The notes: generated by a model from the letters alone, not told the origin. Positions 8,720 to 16,729 are shown, numbered from the stretch's first letter. The stretch: DNA of 64,000 nucleotides from Ruegeria_C sp041537905 (GCF_041537905.1 NZ_JBGRUO010000023.1:1-64000); one strand, 5' to 3'. Made by a program: numbers and translations.

Positions 8720-9955
8720 GTGTCGGATTGGCTTGAAGCAACCTTCCGGACGCAGCGACCAAAAGCGCTGGCCGCCCTGACGCGCTATTTTCGCGATGTG
8801 GAGATCGCCGAAGAGGCATTTGCCGAGGCCTGTGTCAAAGCGTTGGTCGACTGGCCCAAGCGTGGCACTCCCCGCGATCCACTGGCCTGGCTTTTGACTG
8901 CAGCGCGGAACGCGGGGCTGGACCGCATTCGCAAGGCGCAGCGGCAGCAGCGGATTCTGTCTCAGGTGCCGGAGGACCTGGTGGTTTCGGAGCATCCCGT
9001 GCCCGACCCTGATGCCTTGCGCGACGATGTTCTGCGGCTCTTGTTCATCTGTTGCCATCCTGCGCTGGAACGGCAAGACCAGATTGCGCTGGCGCTGCGC
9101 ATCAGTGGCGGGCTGACGGTTGCAGAAATCGCCCGCGGGTTTCTGGTGAAACGCAAGGCAATGGAGCAGCGCATCACCCGCGCCAAGAAGAGGATCGCGG
9201 CCAACCCCGTTGCGTTTGAGACACCTAGCCCACAGGAACGCGGCAGGCGGCTGGGTGAGGTGTCGCTGATGATCTACCTTATGTTCAACGAGGGCTGGTC
9301 GACCTCGGACAGCGACACCCAGATCCGTTTGACGCTCTGTGAAGAGGCCATCCGTCTGGCCCGACTGCTTGCCGAATTGTTTCCGGGGATGGGCGAGCAG
9401 GGCGCGCTGCTGTCCTTGCTGTTGTTTCAGCATGCAAGACGTGAAGCCCGCATGGATAGCACCGGCAGGCTGGTTGCATTTGAAGATCAGGACCGGACGC
9501 TCTGGCATCGGGGCGAGATGCAGGAAGCGCTGGCCTGGCTTCAGAAGGCGCAGCGGATCGACCATGTCGGCCCCTACCGCATTCAGGCTGCAATCGCTGC
9601 CGAACATGCATTTGCGCGCACGGCCGATAAGACCAACTGGCCGGTCATCGAAGCCCATTATGCCGCTCTTTATGCGATGCAGCCGACACCAGTGGTCCGG
9701 CTCAATCATATCGCGGTGCAGGCCAGAACAAAGGGGCCAGAACATGCTCTGGGCGCGTTGGCGGAGATCTCAGGCGAGCTGGATGGATACCGCTGGTTTC
9801 ACACGTTGCGGGCGGGCCTGCTGCAGGAGACCGGAGAGCCCGATGCGGCGGTCGCCGCCTACGAGCGCGCGCTAACCTTAGGGCCGACCGGGCCAGAGCA
9901 GGTGGTGATCCGCGAAAAGATCGCAGCGTGTCAGAAAAATTCCGGCTCGGTGTAG
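8720..9955 (+). CDS. ECF42-type RNA polymerase sigma factor with C-terminal extension
   Basis: This 411-residue protein has a sigma-70 region 2 (about 5-75, 'AFAEACVKALVDWPKRGTP' then 'PLAWLLTAARNAGLDRIRK') and region 4 (about 110-160, 'ALALRISGGLTVAEIARGF' HTH). A roughly 230-residue helical extension follows, including TPR-like repeats near the C-terminus. That extension distinguishes ECF42 from ordinary 180-residue ECF factors and is thought to replace an anti-sigma factor. The start is GTG 8720, 4 bp after the DGPF stop. It likely transcribes its own operon and perhaps the small VOC and MAPEG genes downstream. Confidence 0.9.
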   Translation: MSDWLEATFRTQRPKALAALTRYFRDVEIAEEAFAEACVKALVDWPKRGTPRDPLAWLLTAARNAGLDRIRKAQRQQRILSQVPEDLVVSEHPVPDPDALRDDVLRLLFICCHPALERQDQIALALRISGGLTVAEIARGFLVKRKAMEQRITRAKKRIAANPVAFETPSPQERGRRLGEVSLMIYLMFNEGWSTSDSDTQIRLTLCEEAIRLARLLAELFPGMGEQGALLSLLLFQHARREARMDSTGRLVAFEDQDRTLWHRGEMQEALAWLQKAQRIDHVGPYRIQAAIAAEHAFARTADKTNWPVIEAHYAALYAMQPTPVVRLNHIAVQARTKGPEHALGALAEISGELDGYRWFHTLRAGLLQETGEPDAAVAAYERALTLGPTGPEQVVIREKIAACQKNSGSV

Positions 9956-10025
9956 GTTCACAGCTCGGTCATGCGTCCTTGTGTCAGTCCCGAAAGCGCG
10001 GGGCGCCCAAAACGGAGCACAGATC

Positions 10026-10412
10026 ATGAGCATTCTAGAAATGACCACCCCTGGCAATTCCGGCTGGATCGGACATTCCGGCCCGGATCAGGCCAAAGCC
10101 AAGGCGTTCTACAAAGACGTGCTGGGCTGGACCATCAACGACATGCCGATGCAGGACGGATCGAGCTATTCCGCCATCGCCATCGGTGAGACGACCATCG
10201 GGGGGTTTTCGCCTATGCCCGAGGAAAGCGGCAACTGGACCATCTATTTCACGGTCGCCGATGTGGATGCTGGCGTCGCCCAGGCACAGGCGCAGGGGGC
10301 AGAGGTGATCGCGCCGACGATGGATGTGCCCGGCGTGGGCCGCATGGCCACACTGAGCGATCCGCAGGGCGCGCGGTTTGCGCTGATCACCTATGAAAGC
10401 ATGACGGTCTAG
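10026..10412 (+). CDS. VOC-family (glyoxalase/bleomycin-resistance fold) protein
   Basis: This 128-residue cytosolic protein shows the paired beta-alpha-beta3 pattern of the vicinal oxygen chelate fold ('KAKAFYKDVLGW' near residue 25; 'YFTVADVDAGVAQAQAQGAE' near 76; 'PQGARFALI' near the end). Such proteins chelate a metal and act as lyases, isomerases or drug-binding proteins, but this length class is mostly uncharacterised. The start at ATG 10026 follows a GGAG; an in-frame ATG at 9981 would add 15 unrelated residues. It follows the sigma factor gene and may belong to the same stress or detoxification group. Confidence 0.82.
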   Translation: MSILEMTTPGNSGWIGHSGPDQAKAKAFYKDVLGWTINDMPMQDGSSYSAIAIGETTIGGFSPMPEESGNWTIYFTVADVDAGVAQAQAQGAEVIAPTMDVPGVGRMATLSDPQGARFALITYESMTV

Positions 10413-10437
10413 GCCGCAGGAGCAAGGAGGCATGCAG

Positions 10438-10836
10438 ATGGGTTTTGCACTTCAGACCACCCTCTTTTTCACCGCGATATTCGTGATCATCAGCGTTCCG
10501 ATGTCGATTGTGGTGGGGCTCAGGCGTGTCCAGACCGGGATCACGCTGTTGCACGGCGGGGATGAGGAATTGCTCCGGCGCATGCGCGCGCATGGCAATT
10601 TCATTGAATATGTCCCGCTGGGGCTGATTGCCCTTGCCGGAGCCGAGGTGGCCGGTGCGCCGGTCTGGCTGCTGATCCTGTGTGGTTGCGCCTTGTTGCT
10701 CGGGCGGGTGCTGCACTACCTCGCAATGCGCTGGTCGCCCGACGGCATGGGTCGCCCCGCCGGGGCGCTGCTGACCTCGGTCACGCTTGTCGCACTGGGA
10801 GTGACGATCCTGCTGCGCCTCGCCAGCATGATCTAA
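10438..10836 (+). CDS. MAPEG-family membrane protein
   Basis: This 132-residue protein has four predicted membrane segments and the MAPEG pattern of an acidic/Arg-rich first loop ('RMRAHGNFIEYVPLGLIAL', about residues 41-60). MAPEG proteins include membrane glutathione transferases; bacterial members such as YecN are little studied. An AAGGAGG at 10424-10430 is 7 bp from ATG 10438 but only 1 bp from ATG 10432, which decides the start. It lies 25 bp after the VOC gene, possibly co-transcribed. Confidence 0.85.
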   Translation: MGFALQTTLFFTAIFVIISVPMSIVVGLRRVQTGITLLHGGDEELLRRMRAHGNFIEYVPLGLIALAGAEVAGAPVWLLILCGCALLLGRVLHYLAMRWSPDGMGRPAGALLTSVTLVALGVTILLRLASMI

Positions 10837-10857
10837 CGAAACGCCCCCTTGGGTAGC

Positions 10858-10893
10858 GGCCCGCCCCGATCCGCAATACCGCGCGGGGCGGCC
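10858..10893 (+). terminator. GC-rich stem-loop after the MAPEG gene
   Basis: GGCC(C)GCCCCG pairs with CGGGGCGGCC, giving a 10-bp stem with one bulged C and a 15-nt loop, 22 bp after the MAPEG stop. No T-run follows, so efficient intrinsic termination is uncertain. A second short dyad, CCAAATG-CC-CATTTGG, follows at 10920-10935. Confidence 0.4.
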
Positions 10894-10981
10894 ACACCCG
10901 AGGCTTCGGTCCGCGGCAACCAAATGCCCATTTGGGATGGAGTGGTCATTTGGGCAGGTGGGTTGAGGGTGCACTGAACGA

Positions 10982-11001
10982 CTACCGACTGACGTCGGTA
11001 G
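10982..11001. repeat. Subterminal hairpin, transposase 3' side
   Basis: CTACCGAC and GTCGGTAG form a perfect 8-bp stem with a 4-nt loop. The stop codon of tnpA lies within the first arm. It is the likely right-end recognition hairpin of the IS200-type element. Confidence 0.65.
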
Positions 11002-11398
11002 GATCGGCGATGTGGTTTTCGAGGTATTGCAACACGACGTCTTCGGTGATGGCGCCGTTGGTCGTTGAGAAATACCCTCGCCCCCAGAACCGGCGTCCCC
11101 AATAGCGCTTGCGGATCGCGGGGAATTCCCGTTGCACCTTGTGGGACGAACGGCCCTTCATCTTGCGCACCAGATCGGAAATGGCAATCTTCGGCGGCGC
11201 GGACACGAACATGTGGACGTGGTCACTCGACAGCACACCGCGCAAGATGTCGACCTCGTTCTCCCGACAGACCTGCCGAAGGATGTCGCGCACCCGCAAG
11301 CGCAACGCCCCGGTCAACACCTTGTAGCGATACTTCGTCGACCAGACGATATGATAGCGATGATAGAAAACGCAGTGCTTGCCGCTGTCATATTGCAT
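10982..11398 (-). CDS. tnpA: IS200/IS605-family transposase TnpA
   Basis: This 138-residue single-domain transposase carries the HUH motif in 'SDHVHMFVS' (H60 and H62) and a downstream tyrosine in 'LQYLENH' (about residue 125), which would be the Y1 nucleophile. Length and motifs fit an intact IS200-type TnpA. It nicks and rejoins single-stranded DNA at element ends recognised through hairpins. The ATG at 11398 and its Shine-Dalgarno-like GAGGG are buried in a 27-bp perfect stem (11397-11464), which should strongly limit translation. Confidence 0.93.
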   Translation of the reverse strand: MQYDSGKHCVFYHRYHIVWSTKYRYKVLTGALRLRVRDILRQVCRENEVDILRGVLSSDHVHMFVSAPPKIAISDLVRKMKGRSSHKVQREFPAIRKRYWGRRFWGRGYFSTTNGAITEDVVLQYLENHIADPTDVSR

Positions 11399-11464
11399 GA
11401 TCTTACCCTCTGGAAAATGAGCCTTCGACCCGGCTGCGGCTCATTTTCCAGAGGGTAAGATCAT
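11397..11464 (-). repeat. 27-bp perfect inverted repeat covering the tnpA start
   Basis: The arms 11397-11423 and 11438-11464 are exact reverse complements, separated by a 14-nt loop. The tnpA start codon occupies one end, and the only ribosome-binding-like sequence (GAGGG, minus strand) is inside the stem. In IS200, a 5'-UTR stem-loop sequestering the ribosome binding site is established; this one is much longer and perfect. It could also act as a bidirectional transcription block. Confidence 0.85.
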
Positions 11465-11490
11465 TACACGATTCTTTACGCTGAAGCGGG

Positions 11491-11507
11491 TCCGACTGGA
11501 AGTCGGA
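11491..11507. repeat. Subterminal hairpin, transposase 5' side
   Basis: TCCGACT and AGTCGGA form a perfect 7-bp stem around a 3-nt loop (GGA). It shares the CCGAC/GTCGG core with the 10982-11001 hairpin, as expected for the two ends of one IS200-type element. Confidence 0.6.
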
Positions 11508-11574
11508 GGGTTTGCTCCAGAGCGTGGATACTAAAATACAGGATTTTGGCGCCACCCGCAAGGTCCGACAGTAG

Positions 11575-12246
11575 CTAGTCCATCCGATATCCGACGTTTC
11601 TCAGCGTCACAATCCGTGCGCCTTCTTCTCCGATTTTCCGCCTCACCCGGCCCACATAGACATCGACAACATTGGTGAGCGGGTCGGCATTGAGACCCCA
11701 GACGGCGTTCAGTATGCGCTCGCGTGACAGCACTCGGCCGGAATTGGTGAGGAAAAGTATCAAGAGATCACGTTCTTTCTTTGACAGATCAACTTCGGCA
11801 CCATCAACCGTTACCTGCAACGACGAGCGGTCAAACGTAAGCGCCCCGCTTGTTATCAGATTATCTTGCAGTTCAGCGGCATATCCTGTGGCGCGGCGGT
11901 GGAGCGCCTCGACGCGGGCGATCAATTCGTCGAAGTCGAAAGGTTTGGGCAGATAATCGTCTGCGCCCATTTTCAGCCCCTCAACCTTTTCTTCAGGGCT
12001 GTCCAGCGCGGTCAGCATGAGGATTGGGGTCTTGGATTTGCGGGCGCGCAATTTGCGGCAAACATCCTGCCCTTGTATGCCGGGTAACATCAAGTCCAGA
12101 AGAATCACGTCATAGCTGTTCGATGCGACATATTCGAGCGCATCTTCACCGTCGGCTACATGATCAACCGACCAGCCCTCGGCCGCCAGTCCACGACGGA
12201 CGAAGTCAGCAACACGGGTTTCGTCCTCGACCAATAATATGTTCAT
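11575..12246 (-). CDS. OmpR/PhoB-family response regulator
   Basis: This 223-residue protein has a receiver domain with phospho-acceptor D51 ('DVILLDLMLPG') and acidic pocket E7/D8, then a winged-helix DNA-binding domain (about 125-220, ending 'EGARIVTLRNVGYRMD'). ATG 12246 is preferred because GGAG lies 7 bp upstream; a second ATG at 12258 is in frame. It is the last gene of a minus-strand set with the sensor kinase (103 bp upstream), the ABC-like protein and the P-loop protein. OmpR-type regulators bind direct repeats with 11-bp periodicity, which matches the repeated element upstream of the P-loop gene and of the EF-hand gene. Confidence 0.93.
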   Translation of the reverse strand: MNILLVEDETRVADFVRRGLAAEGWSVDHVADGEDALEYVASNSYDVILLDLMLPGIQGQDVCRKLRARKSKTPILMLTALDSPEEKVEGLKMGADDYLPKPFDFDELIARVEALHRRATGYAAELQDNLITSGALTFDRSSLQVTVDGAEVDLSKKERDLLILFLTNSGRVLSRERILNAVWGLNADPLTNVVDVYVGRVRRKIGEEGARIVTLRNVGYRMD

Positions 12247-12361
12247 GTGCTGCTCCATCCTGATTTTCGGGGAGAGAGAATTTCAGGCCCGTTTTGAGAC
12301 ATCCTAAAGGGACCTGACGCCAATCAATAAACAATCTACCGTTACTATGCTCAAAACTGGC

Positions 12362-13930
12362 CTAAGCCTTGGCCGAAACGACCTTCATTCGTAACTTTTT
12401 CGGAAGCGATACAATAACCCGAAGACCGCCGGTTTCGGCATCCTCAAGGGCGACAGTACCGCCATGGGCCTGCACGATGGATTTCACAACCGGCAAACCC
12501 AGCCCGGTGCCTTCGCCCCCATCACCTGATGCGTTTGAACCGCGAAAAAAGCGATCAAATGCCCTGGATTTCTCTGACGTACTCAGACCGGGGCCATCAT
12601 CGACAATAGAGATATCGATGTTGTTTTTGCCCTCTTGCAGCACGATCTTGATCGACGGTCCACCATAGCGCCGCGCATTCTGCAACAGGGCTAGAACCGA
12701 CTGACGCAGGCGTACTTCGTCGACAGGCGCCCGGACAGGATTGTCCGGGTTGGTGATTTCGACGGCACCGGGGAACATAGCAACGGCATCTCGGATGATC
12801 TTGCGGATATCTATTTCCTTGCGGTCCAGGCGCAACTGGCCAGCCTCGTACCGTGCCACAGTCAGCATGTCATCAACGATCTGATTTGTGTGTTTTGCAC
12901 TGTCGCGAATGCGCGCGAGGGCGTCAGACACGTCCTCGCTGAGCGTGTCCGCCGTGCGAAGGGTCACATCGGTCTCGCCAAGAATAATGGCAAGCGGCGT
13001 GCGCAGTTCGTGGCTGATGTCCGCCATCAGTTGCTTGCGGTTTTCTTCACCCATCTCAAGCTTGTCGATCAGGTTTTGCAGTTCAGCGGTTCGCGCTGCG
13101 ACCGTTGCTTCCAGTTTTTTCCTCTGTTCCTCACGGCTGGCCTCGCGTGCGGCCAGACTTTTGCCCATGCTGCTCAGAACACCGCTCAAATCACGGAACT
13201 CACGACTGCCACCAAGCGCAACAGAGGCGGAATAGTTTGCTTCGCGCAATTGCTCGATACTTTTCTGGAGCCGTATTATGGGCTTCCTGATCTGTCGGTT
13301 GAAGGACAGCAGCCCCCCGACCAGCATGATCACCGTCGCACCCAGGATGGCATAGACCATCTGCCTGTTCCAGGCGCGGAACTTGGCCGCCTCTGCCAGA
13401 ACTTCTTCGACCTCCTCCAATTCTTCTTCCAGAGCGGTCTCGATTTTGCGATCCAGTATGATGTCAATTTCACCATCCAGAAGCGCGGCCAGCCGTTCGA
13501 TCTGCACGAGCGTGTCTATGGGATCGCCCGTCGCAGCCAGACTTGTGATCGCTGCATTGACCGAGCCGATGTCTTCTTCAATGTCATCGAGCAACTCAAG
13601 CTCCTCGATCTCTTCCTCACCAACCATCTGGATCTCGCGACCGATGACGTTGCGAATGTCTGCAATAATCACCTCGATCTTGGTTTGCAGCTCAGCTTCT
13701 GCTTCTCCTCCGTCGCGCTCGCCGATCAGCAATGCATCGCCATGTTGTTTGAACAAGCGGTATAGGTTTGCCTCAAGCTGTAGATGCAGGCCGTAGGATT
13801 CTTGTGCAAGCTGTGTGCGCGCATCCCACCATCGGGACTTTTCAAGGCTGTAGAGAGTGAGCCAGGCTAGGCTGCCCAGAAGGCCGATGATAACGGCGGC
13901 GTAAATTCCAAAAAGAGTGGTAGAGCGCAT
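12362..13930 (-). CDS. Sensor histidine kinase with a Glu-rich periplasmic domain
   Basis: This is a 522-residue membrane kinase. Membrane segments lie at about residues 7-28 and 190-210, enclosing a roughly 160-residue extracytoplasmic region with unusually many Glu/Asp (clusters near 104-120 and 166-178). HAMP is at about 211-262, a coiled linker at 262-300, phospho-acceptor H307 in 'ADISHELRTPL', an N box near 'LLQNARRYGG', and a G box 'GTGLGLPVVKSIVQAHGG'. All catalytic motifs are intact. It starts one base after the ABC-like gene's stop and presumably phosphorylates the regulator encoded downstream. The acidic sensor domain suggests cations or cationic molecules as signal, which is an inference. 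Confidence 0.92.
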   Translation of the reverse strand: MRSTTLFGIYAAVIIGLLGSLAWLTLYSLEKSRWWDARTQLAQESYGLHLQLEANLYRLFKQHGDALLIGERDGGEAEAELQTKIEVIIADIRNVIGREIQMVGEEEIEELELLDDIEEDIGSVNAAITSLAATGDPIDTLVQIERLAALLDGEIDIILDRKIETALEEELEEVEEVLAEAAKFRAWNRQMVYAILGATVIMLVGGLLSFNRQIRKPIIRLQKSIEQLREANYSASVALGGSREFRDLSGVLSSMGKSLAAREASREEQRKKLEATVAARTAELQNLIDKLEMGEENRKQLMADISHELRTPLAIILGETDVTLRTADTLSEDVSDALARIRDSAKHTNQIVDDMLTVARYEAGQLRLDRKEIDIRKIIRDAVAMFPGAVEITNPDNPVRAPVDEVRLRQSVLALLQNARRYGGPSIKIVLQEGKNNIDISIVDDGPGLSTSEKSRAFDRFFRGSNASGDGGEGTGLGLPVVKSIVQAHGGTVALEDAETGGLRVIVSLPKKLRMKVVSAKA

Positions 13931-13931
13931 G

Positions 13932-15461
13932 TCAGTTGGTTTTCGCTTTATGTGTTGAACTAAGGTGCTCGTCGGCCTCGACCAGTATCACGGTGGCGGG
14001 CGTCAATCGCCGGAGCGTATCTAGAAGGACTTTCCGGTCCGGGTCTACGGACCAACGGAGGGACGAAATGACAATCACATCTGCATGCCCCAATACCGAA
14101 CGCGCCATATCCAGACGTAGGGATTGTGCAGGGGTCAGACCCTTTCCGTTTTCGGATAGGCGTTGATTGAGGCCATCTGGCGCGCGCAGCAAGTCAGCGA
14201 GACCAAAGGCGGACAGGACTTCTGCGACCCTTGCATTTTTGGGTCGTTTGCGTGTGCTCAATGTCGCGGATCGTCGAAGACTACCCTGTAGACCGACGTG
14301 ATCATCGCCGATGTAATACACATGCGGCCTTTTGGTCTGACCGTTAAACAACAGCTCCATGTTCTCAATTCTATCAAGACCTGCGATCAGGCGGGCAAGT
14401 TGTATTGCGTTGTTGGCTTTGAGTGTCGTAAGCGATCCGGCCTCAGCCGTAAATTGGAGTGGCTCGTTGCCAATCCGACCTCTTACCGTAACCGAGGTTG
14501 GTACTTTGCCGGATTTTGCCTGCCGCTGGACGCTGGGCTCACGCAACAAGCGATGTGCCTTTTCCCGAGCCACGCGCCAGGCGCAGAACTTGTCCCAAGC
14601 CGCTCCGAGATCCTGCAGAGGCATCGCGACGAGTGCGAGGACGGACAGGCTTGCGGCGACGGTGGCGGGCGCGGTGCCGCTTCGGCTGGCTGTCCATAGT
14701 ATTGCAAGGCCTGAAAGCGCGACCCCCACCTGCACGATCGCCTGCAAGCCGGTTGCTCGACTGCGACGCGAAACGGCATCCTGTTTCAGGGATGTGCCCC
14801 GTTTATCCAATGCGCGCAGCTCTTTGTTGGTGCGGCCCATAAGGTCCAGCTCTGGCGCGATTGCGATGCGTTCTATCATGGTGATAGCGATATTGGCGCG
14901 TCGACGCCGAAGATACTGATGTCGCCGCTCAAGGGTCCAGGCCACGGCAACCATTAAGACCAGCGCGCCACCGACCGGCAAAACGCCGATGCGTGCCAGC
15001 GATGGGTCTAGCGCAAAGAGAATGGCAACCGCACCGGGCAGCACAACACCAGCCGTCAGCACATCCGGCAATCCGCGTCCGAACCAAAGGCGCGCAGCAG
15101 ACAAATCCCCAACAAACCGCAACGACAACGCGCCGACGCGCCGTTCTTCGTGTCGGGATTTTGGCAGGCTCGCAATCTGTTCATAAAGAACGCGCCGCAA
15201 CGCGATCGAATAGCTTTGCCCCAGGCGTTCAGCCTCTCGGCGCGAGAAAAACAGACAAATTGCCCCAATCGTACTGGAAATGGCCAGTTCGCAAACCGTT
15301 CTGATCGCGAGCGTTTCGCCTGTATGCAAGGCCGCAAAGGCGTCGCGCGTTGCAAAGGCGGCAATGGCCAGGGCAGCGGCTTGGACAATCCCGCTCCCAA
15401 TAACGAGGACCGCGCCAAAGGCGCGATCCTTTGTGGCAAGAGGCGGGGGTAGAGTCCTCAT
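13932..15461 (-). CDS. ABC-exporter-like membrane protein with a degenerate nucleotide-binding domain
   Basis: This 509-residue protein has an N-terminal ABC type-1 exporter membrane domain (about 10-295) with predicted helices and long Arg-rich loops. The C-terminal part keeps the layout of an ABC ATPase but not its motifs. The Walker A position reads 'AEAGSLTTLKANNAIQLA' (about 339-356, no GxxGxGKS/T), the Q-loop glutamine is replaced ('YIGDDHVGLQGSLRRS'), the signature is 'LTPAQ' instead of LSGGQ (about 442-446), and Walker B 'DVIVISSL' lacks the Asp-Glu pair. ATP hydrolysis is therefore unlikely unless it pairs with another ATPase. It overlaps the P-loop gene by ATGA and precedes the kinase by one base. 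Cytochrome-related CydC/CydD-type exporters are its nearest architectural relatives, but function is unknown. Confidence 0.8.
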   Translation of the reverse strand: MRTLPPPLATKDRAFGAVLVIGSGIVQAAALAIAAFATRDAFAALHTGETLAIRTVCELAISSTIGAICLFFSRREAERLGQSYSIALRRVLYEQIASLPKSRHEERRVGALSLRFVGDLSAARLWFGRGLPDVLTAGVVLPGAVAILFALDPSLARIGVLPVGGALVLMVAVAWTLERRHQYLRRRRANIAITMIERIAIAPELDLMGRTNKELRALDKRGTSLKQDAVSRRSRATGLQAIVQVGVALSGLAILWTASRSGTAPATVAASLSVLALVAMPLQDLGAAWDKFCAWRVAREKAHRLLREPSVQRQAKSGKVPTSVTVRGRIGNEPLQFTAEAGSLTTLKANNAIQLARLIAGLDRIENMELLFNGQTKRPHVYYIGDDHVGLQGSLRRSATLSTRKRPKNARVAEVLSAFGLADLLRAPDGLNQRLSENGKGLTPAQSLRLDMARSVLGHADVIVISSLRWSVDPDRKVLLDTLRRLTPATVILVEADEHLSSTHKAKTN

Positions 15462-16522
15462 GCAGCCACGTTCTTGGAGCTGCGTCGCATTAGGGGCGCG
15501 ACGTGCAGCGCAATCGTTTCCGGCAGCCAGAGGTCTTCGCGCGACAGAATCGGCAGGCCAGTGACATCTGCCGCTTCTGCGGTCGAGAGGGGCGAGCAGC
15601 TGACCATGCCGGAAATCGCAAAGGGTGAAAGCTCCATCTGTTTCAGGACTGTCACACCTCCCAATGCGCTGAGCGCGTCAGGCGCCGCAAAAAGAATGCC
15701 ATCCAGCCGTTCGCGTATGCGGGAAGACTTCAGGATTGCGCGGGTTTCCTGCTGGAATACACCATCGGCGATCTCGACAACGACAACCTCTGCCCCGCGC
15801 GCCGCCGATGTAGCAACCAATGTCTCAAAGCCTGCTTCGATCCGATCCAGTGGCATTCGAAACGTCGTGGACATGCCGACATCCGTGAAATCCAAAGCCG
15901 GGGCACCGCCATCCTCAAAACTATTGAAGTCACCGAATGCCCCGGTGCCGGTGGCTTTGACACCAGCAACGGCAAAACCGGACCGCATTAATCCGTGAGC
16001 GAGGCTTGTAGCCGCGGTGGTTTTGCCAGAATTCATCGAAGCGCCAAAGACACCAATCACCGTGACACGATCATTTGTGGGCAGGCTGGGCAGGGCATAG
16101 TCCTCGACATTTAGGGCGCGGCCGTTCTTGCTGGTCAACAGACCCAGCGGCCTTAAGCGGGTCGGTTCACTCATCCGGACATGGGCTGCATCAACACGAC
16201 CGGCCACGCCGCCGCCTGCCACCAGATCGATCAGATCGTCGTCTACGACTGCGCTGGCCAGAAATTGGTCGGGCGCATAGCGATCACCGACACACAGAAC
16301 CACCAAGTCGCCCGGATAGCTTGTCGACACACGCCGCTCGGCAAGCTGGATTTTCTTGTGATGGCCGATCTTGGCGATTTCACACAGGATCAGGTCGCCC
16401 GGTTTTGCGGATTGGAAGTTGGTCGAGAGCCCGCGCACATCGTCGCGGTTCACACGTCGTGTCGTAAAGGCCCATTTCGCGATCGCGCACAGATCGGTGG
16501 TAAGTGGGGTCATGTTGGTCAT
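15458..16522 (-). CDS. BioD/MobB-like P-loop NTPase of unknown function
   Basis: This 354-residue cytosolic protein has a beta-rich N-terminal domain (about 1-140) with no family I recognise. A P-loop domain follows, with a deviant Walker A 'GASMNSGKTT' (about 160-169) resembling dethiobiotin synthetase, MobB and CobQ-like proteins. A later 'GAEVVVVEIADGV' (about 244-256) looks like the Walker B/Mg-site strand. It is the first gene of the set leading into the degenerate ABC protein, kinase and regulator. Its intact P-loop raises the possibility that it supplies the nucleotide switch its partner lacks. Alternatively it may be an amide- or phosphotransfer enzyme that makes the ligand. The function is not known. 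Confidence 0.75.
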   Translation of the reverse strand: MTNMTPLTTDLCAIAKWAFTTRRVNRDDVRGLSTNFQSAKPGDLILCEIAKIGHHKKIQLAERRVSTSYPGDLVVLCVGDRYAPDQFLASAVVDDDLIDLVAGGGVAGRVDAAHVRMSEPTRLRPLGLLTSKNGRALNVEDYALPSLPTNDRVTVIGVFGASMNSGKTTAATSLAHGLMRSGFAVAGVKATGTGAFGDFNSFEDGGAPALDFTDVGMSTTFRMPLDRIEAGFETLVATSAARGAEVVVVEIADGVFQQETRAILKSSRIRERLDGILFAAPDALSALGGVTVLKQMELSPFAISGMVSCSPLSTAEAADVTGLPILSREDLWLPETIALHVAPLMRRSSKNVAA

Positions 16523-16597
16523 AGCTTCAGCTCCGTTATCGCAGTGGTAGAGGTGTTTTCCATTTTGCGGAGTTGTATGATCGTTATTCTATGGCCA

Positions 16598-16639
16598 GAT
16601 GAACCATCGCCCCGTAGTGAGATGAACGTCGGATGAACG
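16598..16639 (-). promoter_or_regulatory. Triple half-site element upstream of the P-loop/ABC/kinase/regulator genes
   Basis: GATGAAC occurs at 16598, 16621 and 16632, spacings of 23 and 11 bp, about 76-117 bp upstream of the P-loop gene start. The same half-site with identical spacings occurs upstream of the EF-hand gene. The 11-bp tandem is the geometry of OmpR-family regulators, so the locus regulator is the likely binder and the operon likely autoregulated. This is an inference from pattern and position. Confidence 0.7.
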
Positions 16640-16729
16640 GGCGGAAGGACAGCGACCCTGCGTATTGCACCTTCGGCTCAGCACCACATTGCGAGCACGG
16701 GTCATCACATGATGCGCCTTGAGTTCCGA

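Larger units (their letters stand above)
10982..11507 (-). mobile_element. IS200/IS605-type element carrying tnpA only
   Basis: The element is defined by a single Y1/HUH transposase gene flanked by hairpins at both sides: 10982-11001 at the gene's 3' side and 11491-11507 beyond its 5' side. No tnpB is present. IS200/IS605 elements move as single strands and have subterminal hairpins instead of terminal inverted repeats, so exact ends cannot be fixed here; the real element may extend some tens of bases on each side. It sits between the MAPEG gene and the two-component locus. Confidence 0.75.

Noticed and set aside
8504..9745. Long minus-strand frame of 413 codons opposite the sigma factor gene
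   Set aside because: Shadow of a GC-rich gene; the plus-strand product has clear sigma-factor motifs, while the minus product is Arg/Gln/His-rich without motifs.
10858..10893. Strong intrinsic terminator after the MAPEG gene
   Set aside because: The stem is GC-rich but has a bulge, a 15-nt loop and no following T-run, so it is listed only with low confidence.
12890..13765. Plus-strand frame of 291 codons inside the kinase gene
   Set aside because: The minus-strand kinase has intact H, N and G boxes; the plus frame has no motif and no start context.
13932..15461. Degenerate ABC gene read as a pseudogene
   Set aside because: The frame is intact over 509 codons, overlaps its upstream neighbour by ATGA and abuts the kinase gene; loss of motifs without frameshift points to changed function rather than decay.
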